A stretch of DNA of 64,000 nucleotides from Allacma fusca (GCA_947179485.1 OX359248.1:56306386-56370385); one strand, 5' to 3'; numbered from the stretch's first letter, positions 34,473 to 45,792 are shown. Made by a program: numbers and translations. Notes: generated from the sequence alone by a model not told the origin.

Positions 34473-37400
34473 TTAAAAATCATTACGCAAGTCAGCACAT
34501 TCTGAAATAAAATTTATAATGCTGTAAAGTTGGTCGGTATCCTGGACATTCAAGAGAGTAAAAAAATTCTCTCTTCTTATATTGGCTATATAATTTGTCA
34601 GGAATCTTTCCCTGAGGGAAACGAAATGCGTACAATTTAAAAATAAGTGGTAGTAATCGTTTTCTTCATTTAGAGAACAAAATTTACAGTTTTCTTTGTC
34701 AAATTTAATTCTATACTTCTTATAATATAATTTATCACTTCCAGCTCTTAGTTGAGCAATAAGTCTTTTAGCACTAAGGGAGATGGGGGCTCTCAGGTAA
34801 TTGGAGGTGTGAGTGTTTGTTTTCAGTCGTCTGAATTCGTGGGAGTATGATGATTTGTAAATTCTGTGAATGTCTTTTTCTTCGCATTGTAGTTTGATAG
34901 ATGTTAGTATGTCTTCCAGGTTGTTTAGTAGAACTTCCGATGATTGCTTATTCCATACCGAGATGAAGCCATAGTTGCAGAATATGTTTTTTATTTGGAG
35001 AACCCAGTTGAATTTTTGCTTTTCATCTTTTAGCTTAGATAGTTCCAGAAGCCTGTCGTAGCACTGCCTAACGTATCTATTTTTGTCTTGGTTTAGAATT
35101 TTGGCCAAGAATAGGATGGTCAATTTTATTATTTGCACTACTGAGTTAGGTTTGCCTGTTTCAGATCTTACCCAGTATCTAGGAGTAGACCTAGGGAGCC
35201 ATAGTAGTTTCTTTAAGAAAAACTGTTGAACAGTTTCAATTTCTTCTAGTAAGTTTAGACTCCAAATTGGGGCAGCGTATTGATAAATGGGAAGCACTGT
35301 CGCATTTACTAGTTTGGCTGTACTGTCCCAGGAGTCCATTGGCGCTTTGTTTAGTGTGTTTACCAAGGCGTTTGAGGCGGAAGCGGCTTTAGATTTGATG
35401 TTGTCTAGGTGTTTCTTAAAAATTCCTGAGGATTGGAATATCACTCCTAAGTACGTGTATTCATTTACCTTTGCGATTTCAATTCCGTTTAAGAACCACT
35501 TAGGCTTTTTCGGTTTTATTCCCCTAGGGGAGAAAATCAGTACATTAGTTTTTAATAAATTAATTTCCAGCCCCATTAAATTGCAGTATTCATGTAGAAT
35601 GTCAATTTTCTTTTGTAGGCTGAGTTTGCTGTCTGCCAAGATGCATGTATCATCAGCAAATAGGAGATTGCTTATTTTTCTTTCGTATCCCATGTTGATT
35701 TGACTAGCGCCATGTTCTTCGAAGAAGTTATCCATGTCGCTAATATATATGGAGAAAAGTAGTGGACTGAGGATTTCCCCCTGGAGAACGCCCATTGTAA
35801 CCTCAATAGGTTTAGATAAACCCTCCTCGCACCTGACGATGAAGTTCGCATTTTCGTATAAGGACTTAATGATGTTTATTATTTTCCCACTGACTCCAAT
35901 CGCGTTCATTTTTTCCCATAGTACTTGGTGTTTAATTGAATCGAAGGCACGTTTAAAGTCTACGAATAGAGCAAATAGTTTAAGGTTTCTTGATAACCGA
36001 GTTTGCACTATAGAGTTTAGGCAGAAAATCTGGTCTGAGCATCCTCTTTCTTGTCGGAAACCTGCCTGAGACTGTGGAAGAATGTTGTGTTTCTCGCACC
36101 AATTGTAGAGCCGGGTTTGGATTACGGTAGTAAACAATTTCGAGATAGTATTAATTAATGCAATTCCACGGTAATTTATTGGGAGTTGATCATCCCTTTT
36201 TTGAAAAGCGTCGTCATTTCGATTTCTGACCATTGTTTTGGCGTTTGTTCAGTCTTCCAGATATTGTTGAAGAGTTCGAGGATTTCTGATTTGAGGTTTG
36301 GGTGACAATTCTTTAGAAATTCGTTTGGAATTTTGTCCGTGCCTGGGGCTTTGTTGTTTTTGAGTGAATCTAGAGCTGAAATGAGGTCTTGTATTGAGAT
36401 ACTCCTGTCAAGTTCCTCATCAAGTTTTCTAAATTCCTGAGTAGGGCCGAAGATTTTTAGAGGCATGTTTTCTTGGTAGAATGTAATCCATTTTTCTTCG
36501 CTAAGTAATTTGGGAGGTTGTCTGCTATTACGAAAGGTATTTATAGTCTTCCAGAATTGTGAGGTGTTTCTGTTGTTCCTTAGCTTCTGTTTGATGTCTT
36601 CCCAATGTTCTTTTTTCTTTAACTTGAGAAGTCTAGAGTGGGCTTTTTTGTATTCACAGTACGCAACAACTTCTTGCTTGTTGAAAGACTGTCTTACTTT
36701 CTTCCAAAGACCATTCAAAGTTTTTTATGAGATTTTGCAGTCTGAGTCGAACCATGGTTTGGGTTGCCAGATTCGTTTCCTTGGGTTCCTGAGGAACTTC
36801 ATGTTGCTACTTTCTGCTGCCTTCTTAATATTTCTTGCAATGTGCTCATCTACATTTTGTCCACCGAAAGGAGAAAGAGAACCCAAATAGTTGTAGTAAT
36901 TTACTTTTTCATCAGAGTTCCATTTTAGTTGCTCCGTCTTTATATCCACGGTCCATCTCTGCTGGACTCCCCAGTTTAATAAAATCTTCCCTACAGTATG
37001 AGAGGATAGTGCATAGTTTCTAAAATATAGGTCCTCAATTGTTTGGCCACAACGCTGATTGACCCAAATCAAGTCAATGACGCTTTTTCCTTGTAGTCCT
37101 ACATATGTGAATACAGCTGGTCTGTCCGATTTTGTTCGGCCATTTAGTATGATGAGATCGGTTTCTTCACAAATCTTAACTAAACGTTCACCTCGTTTAG
37201 ATTTTGTTGGGTCCATGGTTTCTCTCTTGTTCCTGAGTTTTTCGTTGCAAAGGCTTTTGACATGGTTATTAAGATTTCCTACCCGAGCATTGAAGTCCCC
37301 TGCTAGAATTATATTCTTCATTCCAAATCTGGTGGTTATGTCTACGATTATATCATTAAGTCTCGTCATTAAATAGTCCGAATTGCCTCCTGGAGGAATA

Positions 37401-37771
37401 TACACAAATATTAAAATTAGCGAAGGTCCTGAGTATTCCTTTGGAATAATTTCCAATGCTATTACACCGAACTCATTATATAAAATATCTCCAATGTTAA
37501 AAATATGTTTATCGACGAGAATTATTTGACCCCCACTTGCACGTCCCTTTTTCTTGGTTCTTTTGGCTTTCGAACTTATTAAATTAAAATTATTAAGAAT
37601 ATTCTTTTGTACTTTAGGATTATCACTTTCATCCCATGTTTCACAGATACATATAATACCTGAGACTATTTGGTCCATTTCTTTAGGTGTTAAGTTTTTG
37701 AAGTTTGTTAAACCGTCACAGTTCCATAAAGAGATTGTTGTTGATGATTGAGTTAAAGGCGAGGCGTCTTT
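34473..37771 (-). pseudogene. LINE ORF2: APE endonuclease and reverse transcriptase
   Basis: Starts in the same frame as ORF1, directly after its TGA. Endonuclease motifs: SLWNCDGL (about 37727-37705), ICETWD (about 37645), VYIPPGG, LAGDFNARVG (about 37305-37275), VIDLIWVN and SSHTVG. A TAA at 36727-36725 interrupts the linker in frame; KTLNGLWKK follows. RT motifs: NNKAPGTDKIPNEF (36360-36315), a -1 change within AAAAAAGGG at about 36196-36204, NYRGIALINTISKLF, FALFVDFKRAFDSIKH, MGVLQGEILSPLLF, LLFADDTCILAD (35682-35648), YTYLGVIF. A CCHC knuckle (CKFC ... HLFLNC) lies near 34690-34635. Both catalytic sets are present; the two lesions prevent full translation. The first ATG (37678) lies after the WN motif, so ATG initiation would not give a complete endonuclease. 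Confidence 0.88.
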
Positions 37772-38485
37772 TCATTGGTTGTTTTTCGGGCGGATGCCAG
37801 GAATCGCATCAATCTGGACAATGTCAGTTCCGTCTGATTCATAAAAGGACTCCTTCCCTCCAGAGGTTCGGATGATCAAGAATCTATTCGCATAGATGTG
37901 GGCTTTGTACGTAGGTATCTTTTTGATGATTTCCCTATTTCTTTCTGATAGTTTACTTATAATCTTCAGTTGGTGCGGATTGAGGTCGTCATTTATCCAC
38001 ACATTGCGTTCCGGTAGCCCCTTTCTTTTACTTCGGACTTTGTTTGATTCTGCAATATCTTTAAACCTGCATTTAATTAAGGGCCTTTTAGCTGGTTCGT
38101 TAGCCTTAACCTTAGGAACAATGATTTCGCACGTGAATGATAAATTTTCAGTAATTTTTAACTTGTCCTTTATGAAATTGTTGACCACTGCCTTCGCTTG
38201 GTTAGGGTTAGATTGTTCTGTGATCTTCTCCAGTCCGGATATTATGAGGTTGTTTCTGCGCTCGTTGCTGTGATTGTACGTCTTGTCGTTGCTGGAGTTG
38301 ATCAGTTGTTTCTTCAGTCTCTCTACTTCCTCCTTCAGAGATTTATTTTCATCCTCCAGGGATTGTAGCCTCTTGTTTGTGTTGTCCATGAATTCTTTAA
38401 ATTCACGCTTTTCAGCCCTTTCATCTCTGTTGGACGATGAGCTTGAGGACTGGCTAGATTGGCTTGGAGCTTTATTACCCCCCAT
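37772..38485 (-). CDS. LINE ORF1 protein
   Basis: 237 codons, ATG at 38485. The N-terminal part is low-complexity serine-rich (SQSSQSSSSSSN), followed by a charged segment that looks like a coiled coil (RLQSLEDENKSLKEEVERLKK, codons about 40-63, leucines at heptad spacing). Then comes an RRNNLIISGLE block that fits the start of an RRM-like fold, as in LINE ORF1 proteins, and a C-terminal basic domain with ERNVWINDDLNPHQLKIISKL. The same N-L-I-x-x-G-L block occurs in the LINE at 54973-56836. The role is RNA binding and trimer formation in the retrotransposition particle. It ends CAA TGA, and the following codons are open in the same frame into ORF2. Confidence 0.85.
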   Translation of the reverse strand: MGGNKAPSQSSQSSSSSSNRDERAEKREFKEFMDNTNKRLQSLEDENKSLKEEVERLKKQLINSSNDKTYNHSNERRNNLIISGLEKITEQSNPNQAKAVVNNFIKDKLKITENLSFTCEIIVPKVKANEPAKRPLIKCRFKDIAESNKVRSKRKGLPERNVWINDDLNPHQLKIISKLSERNREIIKKIPTYKAHIYANRFLIIRTSGGKESFYESDGTDIVQIDAIPGIRPKNNQ

Positions 38486-39095
38486 GGCTGGTGCTAGTAT
38501 TTATGTAAGTTGTAATAGAGTTGAGGTAGGTTGACAAGCAGTTTTCTTTCGTCAAGTATTGTAGTTCAAATAATATGAGGGCCCTCGCATGTAATTCAAA
38601 ATTAAAGAATAATCGATAGGTTAATTTTTTAATTCAAATGTGGTTTTAGATTGTTTCCTGAAGGAATGCTGTACGCGGTTGCCTGTTATTATTATTGGAG
38701 TAAATTTCGTGAAATAATTTAATTTGATGCTACTCACGTTAATGCATCCCCTGGTCAGACTCCTGCATTTGGTTTACCAATTCTATTATTACGGACCTAA
38801 CCGTCTGTCTTGACCAGGGGCCAGCTAAGATGATGCGAAGAAATACTTTCCAAGGCCCTTATGTCACTTAATGTATTTCCCCGTAAGTGTACTTCGGGTT
38901 GTGATTGCGTCAACTTGGGTGGTTAAAACTTCCGGATTTTGTCCTCCAGGGAAACAGGTTATTGTCAGGGTTCGAGTAAAATGTTACTTTAAAATTGTAA
39001 TGCGCTTTAGACTCCTAAATTTAGTAATTAATTGCTTTGCTTTTGGGAGGATTCGGGAATTTTGTGTTTTCGAGTCTGGCGCCAAGCAAGGATTC
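38486..39095 (-). other. 5' UTR and presumed promoter region of the LINE
   Basis: 610 noncoding bases between ORF1 and the 5' end set by the duplication. A hairpin forms between 38748-38760 (CCCCTGGTCAGAC) and about 38807-38820 (GTCTTGACCAGGGG). LINEs carry an internal promoter here, but no specific element is recognisable. Confidence 0.6.
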
Positions 39096-39109
39096 GCAAT
39101 ACAGTAGTT
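39096..39109. repeat. 14-bp target-site duplication, right
   Basis: GCAATACAGTAGTT, the partner of 34390-34403. Confidence 0.9.
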
Positions 39110-39387
39110 GAGAATTTAACTTACTTAAATATAAAAATTGTTACAATAAGTACTTTCAATTCCATTTGATTTTTCCTAATAAGAAATTCTCAAATTTTTC
39201 AGTTCTGTAACTGAACGTAGTTTTTCTCACCACCAGACTTTATTTAATCCACACTTGAGGATTTATGTCTAATGTTTAATTATGATTAGTGCTTTTAAGC
39301 GCTCATCTAAAATAAATTACTTTATATTGTGCGCTCTATTGAGCTTCAATTCAAGTTGTAGGCTGCAATCAGTTGTCAATACAGCCA

Positions 39388-39457
39388 AGAAGCACAGCGA
39401 GCTGAAACTCTGTCGCAGAGGAGAGCGTTTTTAGCTCGCTCAACTTGCTGTGCTTCT
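39388..39457. repeat. Inverted repeat (hairpin)
   Basis: AGAAGCACAGCGAGCTGA (39388-39405) and TCAACTTGCTGTGCTTCT (39440-39457) pair at 16 of 18 positions around a 34-base loop. It may be part of a small TIR element; no wider ends were found. Confidence 0.55.
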
Positions 39458-39507
39458 CTTTCTGGAATTGCTTTCTTGCTGTATATACCACCGGCTTGCT
39501 TGGCTAC

Positions 39508-40015
39508 ATAGCAGGATCCACCAACCACTCCCTACCTTTTTCAGTCCAAGTCAAAATCAGTCTTAAGTTCCTGATCAGTTAGCCAGTCCGCAAGTCTGCC
39601 GTTTCCTATGAGTCTCAGTCAGTCAGTCATTATCAGTCACTGGAATAAGTCACAGTCTCAAAGGGCAGCGTGAAAGTTTCAAAAATACCTATTTTTTGTA
39701 ATTTTCTTTTGCTACATTTTAATACGATTGATGACCTGGAATCTGCTTTTGTAAAATACTACGAAAATCTCCAATAGTTTCAATGTAGATTATTGATCCG
39801 CTAGATACGGTACGTACGCTTTATGATTTTCTTGATTCCTACATTGGTTTAATCGTTCGCCTCAGTCTCAGTCAGTCCCGCTGAACCAGAAATAAGTCTA
39901 TGTCAGTCAAAGTCTTCAGCTGTAGTTAGATTTATCAGTCTCAGTCAGTCATCAGTCAGTCACTCAATGTTGCAGTCAGTCCTTCAGCATCAGTCTAAGA
40001 CTGGTCTATCCTGCT
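39508..40015. mobile_element. Putative TIR element with AGTCAGTC repeats
   Basis: TAGCAGGATCCACCA near the left and the reverse complement TAGCAGGATAGACCA at the right are inverted repeats (13 of 15). The space between holds many CAGTC, AGTCAGTC and TCAGTC words, densest at 39540-39660 and 39860-40000. No 8-base duplication is evident. Its architecture matches the hAT-like MITEs in this window. Confidence 0.45.
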
Positions 40016-40145
40016 ACATAGTGAAAGAGTATACTACATATCGGTTTGCTATATAGTGAAATGAGCGCGCCAGGCTTTACATTAACAGATCCCTCAGAAA
40101 GTGGCCAGTAATTTAGAGATTTGTGGAGGGGTTGGTGGGCCTCAG

Positions 40146-40792
40146 GGGTCGGATTTTTGTAAATCTCACTGGAAGATTTTTTTCATTTTCCCTGCTGGTC
40201 ATGATTTCCCTGTTTGAAGCAAGTTTAAAACTCCCTGTTGAAAACTTAATTTTCGTGAAACACCCCAACAAATTCAAAAATCCCTGCTGAAAAAAGGTCA
40301 ACAAATTTGAAAATCCCTGCTGACAAAAAATCATTTTCGTAAATCCCCTCAACAATTTCCAAAATCCCTGTTGACAAAAATCATTTTCAGTAAAACACCT
40401 CAACAATTTCAAAAATCCCTGCTGACAAAAATCATTTTCAGTAAAACACCTCAACAATTTCAAAAATCCCTGCTGACAAAAATCATTTTCAGTAAAACAC
40501 CTCAACAATTTCGAAAATCCCTGCTGGCAAAAATTGTTTTTGATAAAACACCTCAACAATTTCAAAAATCCCTGCTGGCAAAAATTGTTTTTGATAAAAC
40601 ACCTCAACAATTTCGAAAATCCCTGCTGGCAAAAATTGTTTTTGATAAAACACCTCAACAATTTCGAAAATCCCTGCAAATAAAAAAGGTCAACAGATTC
40701 GAAAATCCCTGTTTGCAATCCCGTTTGAAAATTTCCCTGCTGAAAAATTTTTTTCCCTGGGAAGATTCCCCGGGGGGAGATAAATCCGACCC
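40146..40792. mobile_element. GGTCGGATTT-type MITE, copy 3, with internal minisatellite
   Basis: Ends GGGTCGGATTT (40146) and AAATCCGACCC (40792) are inverted repeats, and GGAAGA and TTTCCCTGCTG follow on both sides in inverted order, so the arms are about 50 bases long. The middle is a 51-base tandem repeat. Two relatives are at 14044-14392 and 18660-18783. No clear duplication, so the superfamily is open. Confidence 0.65.
40276..40680. repeat. 51-bp minisatellite, about seven to eight units
   Basis: The unit runs AAAATCCCTGCTGACAAAA, then ATCATTTTCAGTAAAACACC, then TCAACAATTTC, with a variant (GGCAAAAATTGTTTTTGATA) in the later units. The period is 51, a multiple of three, so both strands stay open by chance and produce long false reading frames. 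Confidence 0.85.
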
Positions 40793-42430
40793 TTGTTGGG
40801 CATATCCTCCCTAACGATAGCCTGCCACCTCTCACATACTTCGTCTAGGGGTTCGGCATCCCATCAAATCTTTATTGCATGGAGTCTAATGAGTAAGACC
40901 CTGACGATGTTTCAAATTAGGAAGGTTTATATATAATAGTTTGGCCTATGCTTTAGATTCCTTGAGCACTGAGTGAATACCTGCTTCATTCACAATCGTA
41001 TTCAGGGAACTTGTTGAGTACTTCATGTGTCCGACGAATGTAATCAATTCCAGACCCCGCCTTAGAATTTGAACTTGCATGCTGGAAAATTAATGAATAA
41101 CATTTACATCTGACACAGAATTGTGAATACAAGTTTTTTCCTAGCAGCCACAATTAATATTAAATATCACTTACTTATGTAGCGTTAAGCCGTAGACGAA
41201 CCATTTCTCCCAGGCAACAATATTCTTTGGGATGGTATCATCCCCCGAATAGGGGACATCCCAAAGTATCCGATCGAATTCCAACTTCTGTTTAGTCCCA
41301 TATGGAATAGACAAACCAGTAAAACAAACAGCACAAACAATGTTTAGACTATGCAGCTTTAGGTATGATTATCAACTCTTTGTCTTATCGAACGTGTCCG
41401 TATATGCTAATCAGTGCAATTTCTAACTCAGCCCTGGCATTGTCTACCTTCACGGGTCATCGTTGGTCATTCAACATAAATATTGCGCTTTAAATTGACA
41501 ATACCATTTGTTTTGTATTTACATTTCATTATTTTGACATATATTCCTTTCCTCACCCTTATACGATTAGTGTATTTCTTCTATATTCACTATTATGTAC
41601 TTCGCCCTACTTACAATCTATACCAATGTACGGGTCGAGTACGGTATCAACTGAGGATTGGTACTTGTACTCGTCGGTCGAGTATCCGTTTTCGCACTCG
41701 AACTTGAATATATTTCTAACTAGTATCAGAGGGAGTACGAGTACGTTCAAAGTAGTTAAACCAAAGCACGAGTACGAGTTCGGGCCATAAATTCAAAGGT
41801 ACTTGAATCCGCACTTGGATTTATACGCCATACTCGAGTAATTTCCTCCAGTACAAAGTCCACATCTATATATCCTTGATTGCAAAAAGGTTGACGTTAT
41901 TCCTAAGCGAAAAAGGAAATTGATTCAGGTTAAATTCAAAATGACTACGAATTGCATCAGACGTTCAGCCTTTGGGCGCAGCGCAATTTTAATTCATTGG
42001 ATAAAAGTGGAGGAAAACCAGAACTGGGGCCTGAAGGCTTTATTTAAACAAAGTCCACTTTCAACATCTAAATTCTCTGTTCACTTACTATGTATTCATT
42101 TTCTCGTGCCCTCATAAAACAAACATCGTCAGGAGACCTCTCCCAATTTAGACATTTTAGTAAGTTTCAAATCTTTCCATCTCCCATGGTTTCATGTACT
42201 GTATGTAGACATGCGTTGAGAACCCATAACTTCAATATTTACGTGTATTTTTATTGACATTTCTTATACATCTGTTTTTATTTACAAGTGCTCTGCAAAT
42301 TTTAAAAAATTGTGTTACTTCTTCAACTTCATTTGTGTGTGAGAAATATCGCATTTGTTCGAATTTTGCAGTCGTATTTTGCTTCTTACAATTAAATATT
42401 TCTCACTTGTTCATTTCTGGATCGAACCAG
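40793..42430. other. No gene; GAGTACGAGTACG-rich patch at 41630-41860
   Basis: Around 41630-41860 words such as GAGTACGAGTACG, GTACTTGTACTCG and GTCGAGTA are common on both strands, like the subterminal repeats of the hAT-like elements, but no matching ends were found. The rest is unremarkable. Confidence 0.4.
42423..42430. repeat. 8-bp target-site duplication, left (7 of 8)
   Basis: CGAACCAG, against TGAACCAG at 43356-43363. Confidence 0.7.
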
Positions 42431-43355
42431 CAGGGACGGGAATTCGAATCGGAATTTGAATCGGAATTATATTCAAAAAATTAGGGTATCCGAATTGATA
42501 TTGGAATCGGAAAAAAATTCACAAAAGCATTTGTATCAAAAATTGGATTCGAATAAAAACAAGGGTATTCGAATTGGTATTCGAATACTTGTTTATGAAT
42601 TCCGATTCCAATAAAATATCGATTTCATTGGGTTTTATACTGATACGTGTGAGAAATTGTTTATAGGAAGCAGTTTTTGAAAGCCGCACACATGCAATTA
42701 TGAAACTTAAAGGCGAAATAACGAACGTTTGGTAAACGAAAAGTGTGTGTTGCAATGCTTGTTAATGGGCAGTGTGTTGAATCCCTTCCTGCAACAATTG
42801 CTATAAATAAGATGAGATAGCCGCATGGTGTCGGTCTTACGAGATTATTAAGTGATCCAAGTTTGTCATCGCTTAAATCTTGCTCTCATCATGGGGAGGC
42901 CTAAAACTAATTCCGTAGACGTCAATTTTAGTTAAATTTGCAAACATTGTTAGAAACAACTAACCGGAAAAGTATTTAGACAGGCTAACAGATTACTCCG
43001 AATTGTTTAGAAGGGTTATTAAATCTCCTTACTTTACCAGTTAATCAATTTTCAGTTGAGCGTGTACTTTCTGCGCTTAAATTCATATTAAAGCGTGGTA
43101 ACTTAGCCGCTGAAACGCTCAATGTGTTATGTATCGCTTGTGTTTTTGCGATTAAATTATTATTTTGAATTTCAATTTTTTTTAAGAATATCCGAAAAGT
43201 ATTGGAATCGGAATCCAAATTGAGGTAGTATTCAAATATATTGGAATCTGTATTGGAATTCAAATTTTTAAGTATTTAAAAAAATAAATCAAATTCAAAT
43301 AAGAAATTATTAGAATCTGAATTTAAATTCGTATTTTTCCGATATCCCGTCCCTG
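42431..43355. mobile_element. hAT element with GGAATCGGAATTC repeats
   Basis: TIRs CAGGGACGGGA (left) and TCCCGTCCCTG (right) are perfect over 11 bases, flanked by a near-perfect 8-base duplication. GAATCGGAATT and GGAATCGGAA words fill about 150 bases inside each end. A transposase C-terminal relic lies at 43019-43168. Length is 925 bp. Short minus-strand frames in the repeats are not genes. Confidence 0.82.
43019..43168 (+). pseudogene. hAT transposase C-terminal dimerisation region (relic)
   Basis: 49 open codons and a TGA: LLTLPVNQFSVERVLSALK, then ILKRGNLAAETLN. This fits L-P-V, S-V-E-R-x-[FL]-S-A-L-K and the R-x-x-L block of hAT transposases. As in the element at 21539, only the last part of the transposase survives. 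Confidence 0.72.
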
Positions 43356-43363
43356 TGAACCAG

Positions 43364-45789
43364 TTTGGTCTTCATATTGGGATTCTAGAAAAATTTTGTT
43401 TCACATTTTGTTTTGTAGGTTAGTTATGCCTTAGAACGTCCATTGACTTCTTCATAGTAAATTCAGGTATTTATAAGACATTCCAAGTCTAAAGTTCACA
43501 AATATGGAGGAAAAAAGAATGAATCAAAAATGTGAAAAGCATTTGTCATAGGTCCATACGATTTTATTAGGCTAAAACCTCATTACTGCTGACAATAAAA
43601 CTTGGGTTAAAATTGATATCGGAACGAAATTTAGCTTTAGTACTCAGCCCCAATGTCCAAACTTGCATTAAAGTTCATGACAGTTCGACTAGGTTTAGCC
43701 GCTAGAGGTAGTCAAATGTTAATGTTCCAACTTTAATGTTAGGTTCCCCCTTACTTAGCTGAAATTTTGTAAATTAATTCCCATAACAAATAGAATTTTT
43801 CAGATTTCGACAAAAAAGGAATTTTATGTATTCTCGCTGTAATGGGTGGCTATACCGCAAAGTGCTTATAATGGCGTTTAGACCTTATGTTTAAATTTTC
43901 ATTTCGATATCAATGTTACATACCGAAGGTTTCCTTGTGAGTCGTTACTTTCCAATTAGCTCCAGCTGAATCTTCTCTCCCACGGTTTCCAGGTAAAGTC
44001 ATGTTAGATTTTGCGTCTTAACAGACGTGCGCATGCAGACATGTGTGTTTTAAAAATAAATTGAGACGGAAGAATTCAGAGAAGCAAGGTAAACGGGTTG
44101 AGATTCAGCATGGATTGAGATAAGGAGATGCGAGATTCTTCTCCAGAGAATTCTTCGTTTCTGTAATAATTCAAATCTTTATTTTTTTCTTGCATTTTTG
44201 GCCAGTCTTGCGAACATCTACTTAACTTCCTCTTATTTACATACACTTTCAAGTCGTGCACATAATTGCATGCATGCCTCCAGCGCTGAGTGAAATCTCG
44301 TCTTTGTGTGTAAATATACATTCTCACTCATGTTTCCTCTTTGTCAACAAGAATAACTTCGAAGAAAAAGGAATAGCAACTTCTATTTTTACCTCTTTTC
44401 TAAATGCGTAGCACAAGTCTTTGACAAAGGAAGGATCTCTGTACATCGCACTAGCGCATTTCCAAGCAAATGCCGTATTTTAACAATCCTTTAACGGGAA
44501 TTGTGAGTGTAAACAAGTATATTATGCATATGCATTCCATACTATTTGATCCAGCACCCAAATGATGTGACCATATGTTACTGGTTCTGCCTTCTACCAC
44601 AAAAATAGTATAAAGTCAACCTCGTTATAATGATTTACACACAAGCCACTTCCTCGTATTTATATCCCATTTATTTTGTCTATCAAAATTTGACACCCCA
44701 AGCTCAACATTTATAATGGCAATTCTTTAGAACCCAATTTATAATAAATCCCCTTGGTTGCAGTCCCCATTACAGTAAGCTCCTGTTATAAGAGTAGATC
44801 TAAATTTGAAAATACCATTCGTTTTTACAGTGAATTTCGCAAAATCTTTCTTATAGATAATAATATACTTGTCTATTACTGCAAGTCAGTGCTCTGGGCT
44901 TTGTTGATTTGACGAACTAAAACCATTTAGATCAAATATACGTAGTGGTTTCCTCTTAAAATTACAGATATTCCTAATATTCCGCAAATATACTGAAAAA
45001 CGCCCTCTCCTTAAATGGATACATGAGTGAAGCACACCCGTTATTTCACGGCCTTAACAGTAGTTCGAAATAATCATAAACTTCATTTCATTTATCTAGA
45101 AAATATTAAGACCACAGAACTTGTGACTTGTATAAAGTAATTGCCTTTAGGATATTCTCAAGGCATTTGTGGAATGCAGAAATTATTATCACAATTATTT
45201 TCAAATATAGTATTTGAATATTCGTATGACTAGGTACTTCAAGTAGTTTTGAAATTTTTATTTTGACTAAACGAGTCAGCATTGCAGAATACATCAATTC
45301 TTCTACTATTTTTCAAATTTTTTGCCCTAAAATTAAGTTACTAAATAATTTTTTACAATCATTTACCGAAATGTCATCGTAAAAACTGTCTGTAGATATA
45401 TTTTTACTCAAGCTGTAATGCGTTGCTTACGATTACACTGTAATTGCTTAAGTAGTGTTAAACGGGACGACATGCAACACGAGATGTAGGTTTTGCGCCC
45501 CTTTCGCAATTATGGTAAATTTAAAATCCGATTTTGGTAGCAAAACTTATGCAAAGCATGCTAACACAACTAACGATTTGAATACTCATCTAAATGATGG
45601 CTACACTCATAGATGGCAATACTGGATAAGAGAGAATACCGAAACGTTTTTTTAAAATAAAATGTATTAGGTAAAAAACAATTAATAAATACAAATTTGA
45701 TTCTGATGTTGGGGAAAGAAAAACGGAATTTTTTATTATCTTTGGATACTAAATTTTACCCCATTGCCATTGTTTCAGCCAGTGATCTC
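43364..45789. other. No gene; fragments of the dispersed GTTATAA motif
   Basis: About 2.4 kb without a recognisable domain. AAGTCAACCTCGTTATAATG at 44613-44632 and a CTCCTGTTATAAGAG block at 44781-44796 resemble the dispersed motif noted elsewhere. Confidence 0.4.
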
Positions 45790-45792
45790 AGT

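Larger units (their letters stand above)
34404..39095 (-). mobile_element. Near full-length APE-type LINE
   Basis: 4692 bp between perfect 14-base duplications. In sense order: 5' UTR (39095-38486), ORF1 (38485-37772), ORF2 with endonuclease and RT (37771-34473), 3' UTR, and a (GAATT)n tail (34430-34404). ORF2 has one premature stop and one frameshift, but the rest reads cleanly, so it is a young, recently disabled copy. The RT type and the CCHC knuckle near its C-terminus are shared with the other LINEs here. The clade is possibly L2/Daphne-like, which I cannot confirm. Confidence 0.9.

Noticed and set aside
35287..38534. Several plus-strand frames of 60-138 codons opposite the LINE at 34404-39095
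   Set aside because: They mirror the minus-strand LINE coding sequence and show no motif of their own.
40113..40835. Long frames on both strands (240 codons minus, 147 codons plus)
   Set aside because: Both are products of the 51-base minisatellite, whose period keeps any stop-free phase open. No start context or domain.
45455..45655. 66-codon plus-strand frame as a small gene
   Set aside because: No motif, no context, and such lengths are expected by chance in this sequence.
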